A DNA stretch of 37,840 nt from an uncultured Oscillospiraceae bacterium. GTDB lineage: Bacteria > Bacillota > Clostridia > Oscillospirales > Oscillospiraceae. The notes under the pieces are model-generated. The model saw only the letters and a program-made list of their open reading frames with translations. It did no database searches and had not been told where the DNA came from. A program made the translations under genes and the position numbers. The stretch covers positions 1 through 37,840 of the forward strand of contig CALXCQ010000142.1 of NCBI GenBank assembly GCA_944386835.1, given 5' to 3'. Position 1 is the first letter of the stretch. Each line of letters opens with the position of its first letter. Positions 24,234 to 32,861 of the stretch are shown here, piece after piece.

Positions 24234-25616
24234 ATGAAAAAACTGACATTGCAGGAAATCGCCCAATGGTGCGAAGGGACAGTTGCCTCTGAATTTGCGA
24301 ATATTACGGTAGACGGGATTTCTACAGATTCCAGAGAAATTCATCCCGGGCAGCTGTTTATCCCACTGATTGGCAGTCGGTATGATGGCCATCAGTATAT
24401 TCACAAAGCTTTGGAGCAGGGAGCGGTAGCAGTCCTGACGATGAAAGAGATTGAGGACACAATCCCTGCGGTCCATGTGCAAGATACCCTGATTGCTTAT
24501 GGAAAATTGGCCTCTAACTACCGGGAATACTTGGGGCTAAAGGTCATTGCAATTACTGGCAGCGTTGGGAAAACAACCACAAAAGAAATGGTGGCCTCTG
24601 TCATGCATACTACTTACCGGACAGCCAAGACAGAAGGCAATCAAAATAATGAAGTGGGACTGCCTATGACGATTATGCATATTGAGCAAGATTGCCAATA
24701 TGCGGTCTTAGAGTTGGGGATCAACCACTTTGGGGAGATGTCCCGCCTGACGGCAATTGCCAGACCCAATATCGCTCTTGTAACGAACATTGGGACCATG
24801 CATATTGAGCACTTGGGTTCCCGGGAGGGGATCCTGAAGGCTAAGATGGAAATACTGGAAGGTCTGGAACCAAATGGTATTTTGATTCTCAATGGTGATG
24901 AACCGCTGTTGTGGGCCCTGAAAAATAAACTACAAGAGCGCTTTCAAGTCTATTACTTTGGTATGGATAATCCAGATTGCGATGTACTCGGCAGCGATAT
25001 GCGGAGTGTAGACCATGGAATCACTCTGGATTTGAAAGGATTTGGAAAAGAGTTTCCTGTTTTTGTGCCAGTAGAGGGGAAACACAATGCCTACAATGCT
25101 ATAGCTGCAGGGACAACGGGACTTATTTGCGGAATTGCACCAGAAAAAATTCAGTTAGGCATGAGCCGTTTTGAGAACACAGGCATGCGCCAAAGAGTTT
25201 ATGAGGAACAAGGATATACAATTATTGAAGACTGCTACAATGCAGGACCGGAATCTATGCGTGCTGCTTTAAATGTACTTGCAGAGCGAAAGGTTTCCGG
25301 AAAGCGTATTGCTGTCCTGGGAGATATGATGGAGCTGGGCAGTCGGGCAATGGCGGAACACTATCGGGTCGGCCGGTATTGTGCCGGCTTGGTTGACATG
25401 GTGTTCGCCTATGGATATCATGCTACTCGAATTGTAACTGGTGCAATTACCGGGGGCATGGAGCCAACCAATGCACTGTATTTTGACAGTATGGAAGAAC
25501 TGGTCACATTGTTGAAAATGAGGGCGCAGCCAGGCGATGCACTTCTGTTTAAAGGAAGCCGCGGCATGAAAATGGAGCGGGCACTGGAGATGTTCCTGGA
25601 CAATGGGGAAGAATAA
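24234..25616 (+). CDS. murF: UDP-MurNAc-tripeptide--D-Ala-D-Ala ligase (MurF)
   Basis: A 460-residue Mur ligase that adds the D-Ala-D-Ala made by Ddl (gene at 2650-3711) to the UDP-MurNAc-tripeptide. Visible are the N-terminal STDSREIHPGQLFIPL, ATP loop ITGSVGKTTTKEM (loop near residue 110), NEVGLPMTI, ELGINHFGEM and DCYNAGPESMRAAL. Its start lies 9 bases after the murE stop, with GGGAAGG just upstream. The next gene, mraY, begins 15 bases on, so this is a tight operon. Confidence 0.97.
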   Translation: MKKLTLQEIAQWCEGTVASEFANITVDGISTDSREIHPGQLFIPLIGSRYDGHQYIHKALEQGAVAVLTMKEIEDTIPAVHVQDTLIAYGKLASNYREYLGLKVIAITGSVGKTTTKEMVASVMHTTYRTAKTEGNQNNEVGLPMTIMHIEQDCQYAVLELGINHFGEMSRLTAIARPNIALVTNIGTMHIEHLGSREGILKAKMEILEGLEPNGILILNGDEPLLWALKNKLQERFQVYYFGMDNPDCDVLGSDMRSVDHGITLDLKGFGKEFPVFVPVEGKHNAYNAIAAGTTGLICGIAPEKIQLGMSRFENTGMRQRVYEEQGYTIIEDCYNAGPESMRAALNVLAERKVSGKRIAVLGDMMELGSRAMAEHYRVGRYCAGLVDMVFAYGYHATRIVTGAITGGMEPTNALYFDSMEELVTLLKMRAQPGDALLFKGSRGMKMERALEMFLDNGEE

Positions 25617-25631
25617 CGCAGGAGGAATAAT

Positions 25632-26609
25632 ATGATCTTGGTGTATACAATCCTGGCGGCTTTTTTGGTTGGATTGATCCTGGGAAAATTTACGATACCC
25701 ATTTTACATGCGCTCAAAGCAGGACAGTCCATTCGGGAAATTGGACCCAAATGGCACAATACGAAAGCAGGTACTCCGACAATGGGCGGCGTCATCTTTA
25801 TTGGAGCCAGCTTATTGTGTTTGGTAACAGGATGGAAAGAGCTGGTCCAAGGAAACAGAGATTTTTTATATGTATTACTTGTCTCTCTGGCTTTCGGACT
25901 GATTGGCTTCGCAGATGATTATGTAAAAGTCCGAAAAAAAAGGAATCTGGGCTTGACAGCGATACAAAAGCTGGTGCTGCAATTGGCCGTATCGGGATTA
26001 TACTTGTATATGCTTTATCAAAATGGTAATCTCACCCAGGAGCTCTATATTCCATTTTTCCAAATTACCTGGACGGTAAATCCCTTGATTTATGGTATCT
26101 TTGCTATGTTTGTTATGGTAGGCTGTGTCAATGCAGTCAATCTAACGGATGGGATCGATGGATTGGCTGCCGGTGTGACAATTCCAGTTATGATTTTCTT
26201 TATTGTGATTGCAACTTTGTGGGATCAGACCACATTGGCATTATTCCCATCAGCCCTTCTGGGGGGACTTGCAGCCTTCTTATGCTATAATTTTCATCCA
26301 GCCAAGGTATTTATGGGAGACACAGGTTCTTTGTTTTTAGGCGGGGCAGTTTGTGGAATGGCTTTTGCATTGGATATGCCGGTTGTCTTAATCCTGGTGG
26401 GGATTATTTACCTGGTGGAAACTCTCTCGGATATTCTTCAGGTGACGTACTTTAAAATTACACATGGGAAACGTATATTCCGGATGGCTCCGATCCACCA
26501 TCATTTTGAGATGGGTGGCTGGAGTGAAGTTAAAATTTTCACGGTATTTGTAGGCATTACCTGCCTGTTTTGTGTACTTGCTGCCATTGGCGTGTGGGGA
26601 AGATACTAA
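25632..26609 (+). CDS. mraY: Phospho-N-acetylmuramoyl-pentapeptide transferase
   Basis: A 325-residue polytopic membrane enzyme that moves phospho-MurNAc-pentapeptide to undecaprenyl phosphate, making lipid I. Family motifs are GTPTMGG, FADDYVK, NAVNLTDGIDGLA, MGDTGSLFLGG and the cytoplasmic APIHHHFE. Ten hydrophobic segments fit the known fold. AGGAGG precedes ATG 25632. Only 36 bases separate it from ftsW, so murD, which often stands here, is absent. Confidence 0.97.
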   Translation: MILVYTILAAFLVGLILGKFTIPILHALKAGQSIREIGPKWHNTKAGTPTMGGVIFIGASLLCLVTGWKELVQGNRDFLYVLLVSLAFGLIGFADDYVKVRKKRNLGLTAIQKLVLQLAVSGLYLYMLYQNGNLTQELYIPFFQITWTVNPLIYGIFAMFVMVGCVNAVNLTDGIDGLAAGVTIPVMIFFIVIATLWDQTTLALFPSALLGGLAAFLCYNFHPAKVFMGDTGSLFLGGAVCGMAFALDMPVVLILVGIIYLVETLSDILQVTYFKITHGKRIFRMAPIHHHFEMGGWSEVKIFTVFVGITCLFCVLAAIGVWGRY

Positions 26610-26645
26610 AGTAGAACACTAACCATTTGAAAGGAGGTCGGCCAG

Positions 26646-27794
26646 ATGGCACAAGAGCGGCTACAACCCAAAAAGCCGGAGGAAAAAGTCATCTTGGACG
26701 AACGTGGCATTTTGGATCTGCCCTATCTGATTTTAACGTTGCTATTGGTAGCAATTGGGCTTATTATGCTGTTTTCTGCCAGTTATGCCCGAGCCTATAC
26801 GGACAGCGGAACGTCCACATACTATTTTGCGCGTCAGGGTATGTTTGCTTTGGCAGGAATTGCCATTATGTTGTTTGTCAGCCGGATTAACTACCAGATC
26901 TGGCGCTCATTTTCCTTTTTAATTCTGGCTGGTTCCATATTTTTACTGATGTTGGTGCCACTGATTGGTACAGAAGAAGGTGGCGCAACTCGTTGGATTT
27001 ATTTATTTGGTATCAGCTTTCAGCCGTCTGAAATTGTAAAGTTAGGAGTTGTCCTGGCATTTGCTGCGATGATTTCTGTTTATCGTGAACGGATGAAGAC
27101 ATTTCGATATGGGGTGTTGCCATTTGCTGTGATTCTTGCAGTGGTGGCAGGCCTTTTGGTATTGGAGCCACATCTGTCTGCAACAATTATTATTTGTGCA
27201 GCGGGAGCTGCTATGATGTTCTTGGGAGGAACTCAGATCCGTTGGTTTGTAATTTTAGGGGTCGCTGCAGTCATTTTTGCGGCGGTCTACCTGAAAGTAC
27301 AAGGGTACGCTTCCAGCCGTATTACAGCCTGGCTGGATCCTTTTTCAGATCCCTCCGACAGTGGGTATCAGATTGTGCAATCCCTGTATGCCATTGGTTC
27401 CGGCGGCTTGATGGGACTTGGCTTGGGAAAAAGCCGTCAAAAATATTTATATTTGCCAGAAGAACACAACGACTATATCTTTGCTATTGTCTGTGAAGAA
27501 TTGGGATTTGTAGGTGCAACTTTAGTAATACTTTTATTTGTACTTCTCATTGTACGCGGGTATTGGATTGCCATGCATGCAAGAGACCGCTTCGGCGCGT
27601 TAATGGTGGCGGGGCTGACTACGTTGTTTGCACTGCAAGTTTTCCTGAATATTGGTGTTGTTACAAATTTCCTGCCGGCGACTGGTATTTCTCTTCCCTT
27701 CTTTTCCTATGGCGGCACAGCTTTGATGCTGCAGCTGTTTGAAATGGGATTGGTGTTAAGCGTATCCCGGCAGAACCGGAATAATCTGATCTAG
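26646..27794 (+). CDS. ftsW: Lipid II polymerase FtsW/SpoVE
   Basis: A 382-residue SEDS-family glycosyltransferase with about ten transmembrane helices and a short charged N-terminal tail. The blocks LLMLVPLIGTEEGGATRW, FQPSEIVKLG, YQIVQSLYAIGSGGLMGLGLGKSRQK and LPATGISLPFFSYGGTALM are diagnostic. It polymerises lipid II together with the class B PBP. Its place in the dcw cluster argues for FtsW over the elongation enzyme RodA; a sporulation role like B. subtilis SpoVE cannot be excluded. GGAGG lies about 9 bases before the ATG. Confidence 0.95.
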   Translation: MAQERLQPKKPEEKVILDERGILDLPYLILTLLLVAIGLIMLFSASYARAYTDSGTSTYYFARQGMFALAGIAIMLFVSRINYQIWRSFSFLILAGSIFLLMLVPLIGTEEGGATRWIYLFGISFQPSEIVKLGVVLAFAAMISVYRERMKTFRYGVLPFAVILAVVAGLLVLEPHLSATIIICAAGAAMMFLGGTQIRWFVILGVAAVIFAAVYLKVQGYASSRITAWLDPFSDPSDSGYQIVQSLYAIGSGGLMGLGLGKSRQKYLYLPEEHNDYIFAIVCEELGFVGATLVILLFVLLIVRGYWIAMHARDRFGALMVAGLTTLFALQVFLNIGVVTNFLPATGISLPFFSYGGTALMLQLFEMGLVLSVSRQNRNNLI

Positions 27795-27806
27795 CGGGGG
27801 AGGGCA

Positions 27807-28931
27807 ATGAATGTAATTTTTACTTGTGGCGGGACCGGTGGGCATATTAACCCGGCCATTGCAGTGGCCAATATGCTAAAGGAGCGCCGTCCAAACAGCA
27901 ATATACTTTTTATTGGTGCCGACGATGGAATGGAAAAAAAATTAGTCCCGCGGGAAGGATTTCAACTGAAAACTGTGCATATTTCCAATTTCCAAAGAAG
28001 TATCACGCCGAAAAGCATTTGGCACAATTTACGAGCGGCAGGGTCTCTTTTGGGGGCTGTCAGACAGGCGGGAAAGTTAATCGACGAGTTTCAGCCAGAT
28101 GTGATTCTGGGAACCGGTGGATATGCCAGCTTTCCGGCACTGTATGCTGGTGCAAAGCGAAAAATCCCCACTGCAGTCCATGAATCCAATGCCATTCCTG
28201 GCCTGGCTACGAAAATGGTTGCCAATAAAGTAGAGAGAATTTTGGTTAGTTTTGAAGAGAGTATCCAGTATTACGATAATCCGGGGCGTGTCGTTGTAGT
28301 CGGCATGCCAGTCCGGGAAGAATTCCTCTACACCAAAAAATCGGATGCGCGCAGAGAATTGGGACTGGATGACCGTCCCGTGATTGTCTCTTATTGGGGA
28401 AGTCTGGGTGCAAGAGAGATGAACAAAATCATTGCCGGCTTTTTTAAGTTGGAAGCACAGGAGAGGCTGTTTCAGCATGTTCATGCAACAGGATCTTTTG
28501 GGTGGCGATGGATGCCCGAATATGTAAAAGAGCAGGGAATTGATCTGGAAAAATATCCAGAGCTGGATATGCGGGAGTATCTGTTTGATATGCCCAAATG
28601 GATGGCGGCTGCGGATTTGGTCATATGTCGTGCAGGTGCTTCCACTATCAACGAAGTTGCCGCTTCTGGGACACCTTGTATTATGGTTCCTTCTCCCAAT
28701 GCAGCAGGAGATCACCAAACGAAAAATGCGCAGATCCTGGAAAAACGGGGAGCGGCGATTGTCTTAAAAGAGACAGAGTGCAGTGGTGAAAAACTATATG
28801 GTATCGCCAAAGAGCTGCTCTTGGATCCGCAGCGGTGCGCACAGATGGCCAGTAATATTCGTAAAATGGCTGTTGTAGATTCAACCCAGAGAATTTATTC
28901 GACAATCCTGGAATTGATAAAAGAACGATAA
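27807..28931 (+). CDS. murG: UDP-GlcNAc transferase MurG
   Basis: A 374-residue GT28 glycosyltransferase that adds GlcNAc to lipid I, giving lipid II at the inner membrane face. The N-terminal loop GGTGGHINPA (8-17), GTGGYASFPA, HESNAIPG and the C-terminal sugar-nucleotide site (RAGASTINEVAASGTPCIMV, then NAAGDHQTKNA) are intact. It begins 12 bases after ftsW, with GGGGGAGG upstream. Confidence 0.97.
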   Translation: MNVIFTCGGTGGHINPAIAVANMLKERRPNSNILFIGADDGMEKKLVPREGFQLKTVHISNFQRSITPKSIWHNLRAAGSLLGAVRQAGKLIDEFQPDVILGTGGYASFPALYAGAKRKIPTAVHESNAIPGLATKMVANKVERILVSFEESIQYYDNPGRVVVVGMPVREEFLYTKKSDARRELGLDDRPVIVSYWGSLGAREMNKIIAGFFKLEAQERLFQHVHATGSFGWRWMPEYVKEQGIDLEKYPELDMREYLFDMPKWMAAADLVICRAGASTINEVAASGTPCIMVPSPNAAGDHQTKNAQILEKRGAAIVLKETECSGEKLYGIAKELLLDPQRCAQMASNIRKMAVVDSTQRIYSTILELIKER

Positions 28932-28940
28932 ATTGTCTTT

Positions 28941-28977
28941 CCGCATACAATGAGGTGAATAATACCTCATTTTGCGG
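28941..28977 (+). promoter_or_regulatory. Hairpin touching the murA ribosome-binding site
   Basis: Outer stem CCGCA (28941-28945) with TGCGG (28973-28977) and inner stem AATGAGGT (28949-28956) with ACCTCATT (28964-28971), loop GAATAAT. The outer right arm includes the first bases of the GGAGGG that serves murA at 28988, so folding could reduce murA translation. Confidence 0.5.
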
Positions 28978-28987
28978 AGGGATGACT

Positions 28988-30271
28988 ATGAAGGCATTAT
29001 CCATCACTGGGGGCCGACCCCTAACTGGTGAATTAGAGATCCACGGGGCCAAAAACAGTGTCTTGCCAATTTTGGCCGCCTGTGTTTTATGTCCGGGAAC
29101 TTGCACCATACATAATTGTCCAGAAATCTCTGATGTGGATACCGCTGTAGAGATTTTGGAACATTTAGGATGTAAAGTACTGCGTAAAAAAGGCAGTATC
29201 CGCGTGGATGCTACATCGTTAGTTCGATACGATATCTCAACTGCGTTAATGAGCAAAATGCGATCTTCCATTTTATTTATCGGAGCCCTGTTGGCCCGCG
29301 TGAAAACAGCTTCTTTTTCAATGCCTGGTGGATGTCGATTAGGGCGTCGGCCGATCGACTTTCATTTACAGGCATTTTCTTCATTAGGAGCGATAGTGGA
29401 AAATTCTGGGGATACCATCATTTGTTCCGCACCATTTTTAGAAGGTGCAAATATCAATTTGCCCAGCCCCAGTGTGGGAGCCACCGAAAATGCGATTTTG
29501 GCGGCAATGGGAGCAAATGGCTTGAGCAGAATTCGAAATGCAGCAAGAGAACCCGAAATTGCGGATTTGTGCCAGTTCCTTTGTAAGCTGGGCGCACGCA
29601 TTGCCGGAATTGGAACCAGCGAGCTATTGATAGAGGCTGCAGAGCCGCTGAGGCCAGGAGAGTACTGGGTTATGCCAGATCGAATTGAAACAGCAACCTA
29701 TTTGGCTGCGGTAGCTGGCTGTGGAGGACAGGTACTTTTAAAAAAAGCGAAGAGTTGTTATTTGAAACCAGTTGTGCAGGTTTTAAAAAACAGCGGCTGT
29801 GAAATTGAGGAAAAGGAACAGGGGATTCGTATCTATGCACCGGAACGACTAAATTCACCGGGGATTATTCATACCGCCCCTTATCCTGGTTTTCCCACAG
29901 ATGCACAGGCTCCCGTTATGGCAGCTCTTCTTCGGGCAAGAGGCCAGACGTTGGTCGTAGACCAAATTTTTGAAAACCGTTTTCAACATGTGACAGAATT
30001 AAAAAAACTAGGGGCCAACATATTCCAGGAGGGGTGTCACGCCATTGTAAGAGGAGTAGAGCAGCTCTCTGGCGCACCTTTACAGGCGAAGGAACTGCGG
30101 GGCGGTGCGGCCTTGGTGATCGGAGCTCTTGGTGCAAACGGCTACAGTATTATCACAGGAGTAGAATACATGGAACGTGGGTATGATAGTTTGGTAAAGA
30201 ATTTGTCAGCCTGCGGGGCAGAAATAAAACAGGTGGAATATTTTCCGAAAATGGTGTATAATACGCTGTAA
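28988..30271 (+). CDS. murA: UDP-GlcNAc 1-carboxyvinyltransferase (MurA)
   Basis: A 427-residue EPSP-synthase-fold enzyme that moves enolpyruvate from PEP to UDP-GlcNAc, the first committed step of peptidoglycan synthesis. K22 and N23 (GAKNSVLPI) and the catalytic loop Cys at residue 116 (PGGCRLGRRPIDFHL) fall at the positions known from E. coli. The Cys (not Asp) predicts fosfomycin sensitivity at the target. I chose ATG 28988 because GGAGGG is about 6 bases upstream; the ATG at 28982 touches that site and the ATG at 28955 has none. The gap to murG is 56 bases and holds a hairpin. Confidence 0.96.
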   Translation: MKALSITGGRPLTGELEIHGAKNSVLPILAACVLCPGTCTIHNCPEISDVDTAVEILEHLGCKVLRKKGSIRVDATSLVRYDISTALMSKMRSSILFIGALLARVKTASFSMPGGCRLGRRPIDFHLQAFSSLGAIVENSGDTIICSAPFLEGANINLPSPSVGATENAILAAMGANGLSRIRNAAREPEIADLCQFLCKLGARIAGIGTSELLIEAAEPLRPGEYWVMPDRIETATYLAAVAGCGGQVLLKKAKSCYLKPVVQVLKNSGCEIEEKEQGIRIYAPERLNSPGIIHTAPYPGFPTDAQAPVMAALLRARGQTLVVDQIFENRFQHVTELKKLGANIFQEGCHAIVRGVEQLSGAPLQAKELRGGAALVIGALGANGYSIITGVEYMERGYDSLVKNLSACGAEIKQVEYFPKMVYNTL

Positions 30272-30304
30272 CTTGCGGCCATGCCGCTGCGATGGAGGGA
30301 TACC

Positions 30305-31180
30305 ATGGCAACACAACAGCGTAACAATATAGAGCCTCAGCAGCGCAGGCAAAGAGACAGACGCCGGACTGGGTCAGCGATTCAGAAATCCAAGGGGCCT
30401 GAGGCTGCTCCCAAGAGAATGCGCACAAAGCGCAGAAGACGTCGGAACACTGGGTTTTTACTTCGGTTTCTTACAATGCTAGCCGTTGTAGTGGCGGTGA
30501 CTTTGGGCATTGTTTTGTTTTTTCGTATTCACACGATTAAGGTGCAGGGAAACAGTTTATATTCAGAGCAAGAAATTATTCAGGCAGCTGGTTTAACGGA
30601 AGGAGAAAACCTGATAACCATCCGGAAATCTTCCCTGGCTGGAAAAATTATAGCAGCCCTTCCTTATGTTGAAGAAGTACGGATTGCCAGAGTGCTGCCT
30701 GATACAGTGGTGATTAGTGTAAAAGAAAGTGAAGTTGCGTTCAGTATTGAAGATGAGGCGGGACAAAAGTGGCTGATGAATAGCGATGGGAAAGTGCTGG
30801 AGCCTGCCAATGAGGAGAAGGCACAATCTCATCCGGCAATTTTGGGAGTTACCGCACAATCCCCCGCAGTGGGGAGTCAGGTTAAAGGAGAACCTGCAGA
30901 CAGTCTGGAAATTGCGTTACGAATTTTAGAGGAATTGGAAGGAACGGGGATACTGCCACAGATTAGCAGTATCAATGTGGAAAAGACCTTTGATTTGGTA
31001 CTCTGGTATGGAGACCAATATGAGATAAAGCTGGGAAGCTCAGAGGATTTATCTTACAAAATTACTTATCTGGCGGCGGTGCTGGAGCAGCTGGATGACT
31101 ATCAGACCGGTACGATTGATTTGACATTCGATGAAAAAAGAGTAGCCAGGTTTTTACCACGGGAAATTGAAAATTCTTAG
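30305..31180 (+). CDS. ftsQ: Cell division protein FtsQ/DivIB
   Basis: A 291-residue bitopic division protein. It has a long, very basic cytoplasmic tail (1-48, including a run of Arg and Lys near 36-47), one membrane helix (about 50-72), a POTRA domain starting at IHTIKVQGNSLYSEQEI (about 75-145) and a beta domain. It bridges FtsL and FtsB/DivIC to the septal synthase. ATG 30305 follows GGAGGG by 5 bases; an in-frame ATG at 30281 lies before that site. It comes 33 bases after murA and is the last gene before the ftsZ promoter. Confidence 0.9.
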   Translation: MATQQRNNIEPQQRRQRDRRRTGSAIQKSKGPEAAPKRMRTKRRRRRNTGFLLRFLTMLAVVVAVTLGIVLFFRIHTIKVQGNSLYSEQEIIQAAGLTEGENLITIRKSSLAGKIIAALPYVEEVRIARVLPDTVVISVKESEVAFSIEDEAGQKWLMNSDGKVLEPANEEKAQSHPAILGVTAQSPAVGSQVKGEPADSLEIALRILEELEGTGILPQISSINVEKTFDLVLWYGDQYEIKLGSSEDLSYKITYLAAVLEQLDDYQTGTIDLTFDEKRVARFLPREIENS

Positions 31181-31209
31181 GAAATAGAGGGAAATAATCG
31201 GAATTTCTA

Positions 31210-31238
31210 TTGACCGGACAGGATTTTCACGGTAGAAT
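31210..31238 (+). promoter_or_regulatory. Dedicated ftsZ promoter
   Basis: TTGACC (31210-31215), a 17-base spacer and TAGAAT (31233-31238), giving a leader of about 75 bases before ftsZ. It lets ftsZ be expressed apart from the rest of the dcw cluster. Confidence 0.75.
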
Positions 31239-31320
31239 AATACGGTATAGTAACTTGGCTATTTGGGAATTGAATTTCCGTTTCGATAAAGTTTACGATG
31301 ATACATAGGAGGAGAAACAC

Positions 31321-32400
31321 ATGGCTGAACAATATGCGGATAAGGTTGTTTCTATCAAAGTAATTGGCGTCGGTGGAGCAGGGAACAATGTTGTCAACCG
31401 TATGATTACTGGCGGTATGTCCGGCGTAGAATTCGTTTGCGTTAACACTGATAAGCAAGATTTAAATAAGTCGCGCTGTGAGAATAAAATCCAAATTGGC
31501 GAAAAATTAACAGGAGGCATGGGCGCTGGTTCTAAGCCGGAAATTGGCAGAAAATCAGCGGAAGAGTCCCGCGCTGCGATTTCCAAGGCTTTGGAAGGCG
31601 CAGATATGGTGTTTATCACAGCTGGAATGGGTGGCGGAACGGGTACCGGCGCTGCTCCGATTATTGCGGATCTTGCCCACGAGGCTGGTATCCTGACTGT
31701 TGGTGTTGTGACGAAACCTTTCCGTTTTGAGGGCGCTAATCGTATGCGCCAGGCTGAAAGTGGAATTGCCGAATTGGCCGATAAAGTTGACTCCTTGATC
31801 ATCATCCCCAATGATCGTTTGAAATACGTAACCGATCAAAAAATAACATTTGCCAATGCATTTGGAATTGCAGACGATGTTCTGAAACAGGCTGTCAGCT
31901 CTATTTCAGAACTGGTAAGCTATTCAGAACGTGTGATTATCAACTTGGATTTTGCTGATGTTTCCGCTATTATGAAAGATGCCGGACATGCACACATGGG
32001 CGTTGGTACCGCATCCGGACGTGAGAAAGCAGAACAGGCGGCTATGGCGGCTGTGGCAAGTCCGCTTTTGGAGACTTCCATTAACGGCGCTACCGGCGTT
32101 TTGATCAATGTTACCGGCTCTCCGGAACTGGGATTGGATGATGTGGAGACTGCGGCAAATATTGTAATGGAAGCGGCCAATCCTGATGCTAATATTATTT
32201 TTGGCGCGGCATTTAACGAAGAATTTGATGATGAAATGCGGGTTACTGTCATTGCTACCGGATTCGATGAAAAAGGTGGTACCTTGGCGCCTAAGGCTGG
32301 TGGAGTTTTCACTTCTGCCGGAGAGAAAGCAAAAGCGTCTGCCCCCAGTGAAGATATTAGCGATATTGATGAAATCTTTAAAATATTTAATAAAGACTGA
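31321..32400 (+). CDS. ftsZ: Cell division GTPase FtsZ
   Basis: A 359-residue tubulin-like GTPase that forms the division ring. N-terminal GVGGAGNNVVNRM, the GTP signature GGGTGTGAAP (about residues 104-113), and the T7 block (FADVSAIMKDAGHAHMG) are intact. The region after the globular domain is short (about 25 residues of linker), and the tail reads DIDEIFKIFNKD, which differs from the usual D-I-P-x-F-L-R peptide that binds FtsA and SepF. AGGAGGAG lies 6 bases before ATG. No ftsA is next to it. A strong terminator follows. Confidence 0.98.
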   Translation: MAEQYADKVVSIKVIGVGGAGNNVVNRMITGGMSGVEFVCVNTDKQDLNKSRCENKIQIGEKLTGGMGAGSKPEIGRKSAEESRAAISKALEGADMVFITAGMGGGTGTGAAPIIADLAHEAGILTVGVVTKPFRFEGANRMRQAESGIAELADKVDSLIIIPNDRLKYVTDQKITFANAFGIADDVLKQAVSSISELVSYSERVIINLDFADVSAIMKDAGHAHMGVGTASGREKAEQAAMAAVASPLLETSINGATGVLINVTGSPELGLDDVETAANIVMEAANPDANIIFGAAFNEEFDDEMRVTVIATGFDEKGGTLAPKAGGVFTSAGEKAKASAPSEDISDIDEIFKIFNKD

Positions 32401-32405
32401 TTTTT

Positions 32406-32436
32406 ACAACCTCCGATTTTGTCGGAGGTTGTTTTT
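32406..32436 (+). terminator. Terminator of ftsZ
   Basis: An 11-base-pair perfect stem (ACAACCTCCGA 32406-32416 with TCGGAGGTTGT 32422-32432), loop TTTTG, then T4. It starts 5 bases after the ftsZ stop. Confidence 0.92.
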
Positions 32437-32516
32437 ATGGGAAGTTTTTGGAATTCTTTCTTCGCCAAAGGCGGCATTTATGAACTGAAAAGTCTGCCTT
32501 ACAAATGTGTCCAACC

Positions 32517-32545
32517 TTTACTTTTAGATTTTAGTGTGATAAAAT
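32517..32545 (+). promoter_or_regulatory. Promoter of the YerC-methyltransferase-hslO operon
   Basis: TTTACT (32517-32522), a 17-base spacer and TAAAAT (32540-32545) preceded by an extended-10 TG. The start codon lies 20 bases further on. Confidence 0.65.
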
Positions 32546-32564
32546 ATTTCCGAGGTGTTGACTT

Positions 32565-32861
32565 ATGAATAACCGCAATAAAAAATCCAATCCGGATAAC
32601 GATTTGTATCGAGCTGTTTTAAAGTTAAAAACCCCGGAAGAATGTTATGATTTTTTTGTGGATTTATGTACTGTTGCCGAACTGAAAGCTATGGAGCAAC
32701 GTTTTGAAGTGGCCAAATTGTTGAATCAGGGACTTATTTATAATGATATTTTGGAAAGAACAGGAGCCAGTAGTGCCACGATTAGCCGAGTAAACCGCAG
32801 CCTTAACTATGGCACGGATTCCTATCGAAAGGTATTGGCTAGGCTGGAGGACAAGGAATGA
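32565..32861 (+). CDS. YerC/YecD-family TrpR-like DNA-binding protein
   Basis: A 98-residue helical protein of the TrpR superfamily (YerC/YecD type). The segment DLCTVAELKAMEQRFEVAKLL leads to a helix-turn-helix at about 55-82 (NDILERTGASSATISRVNRSL), almost the family consensus. Such proteins are small regulators of unknown target; they lack the tryptophan-binding context of true TrpR. GAGGTG is 7 bases before ATG. It overlaps the next gene by ATGA, so they are coupled. Confidence 0.9.
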   Translation: MNNRNKKSNPDNDLYRAVLKLKTPEECYDFFVDLCTVAELKAMEQRFEVAKLLNQGLIYNDILERTGASSATISRVNRSLNYGTDSYRKVLARLEDKE

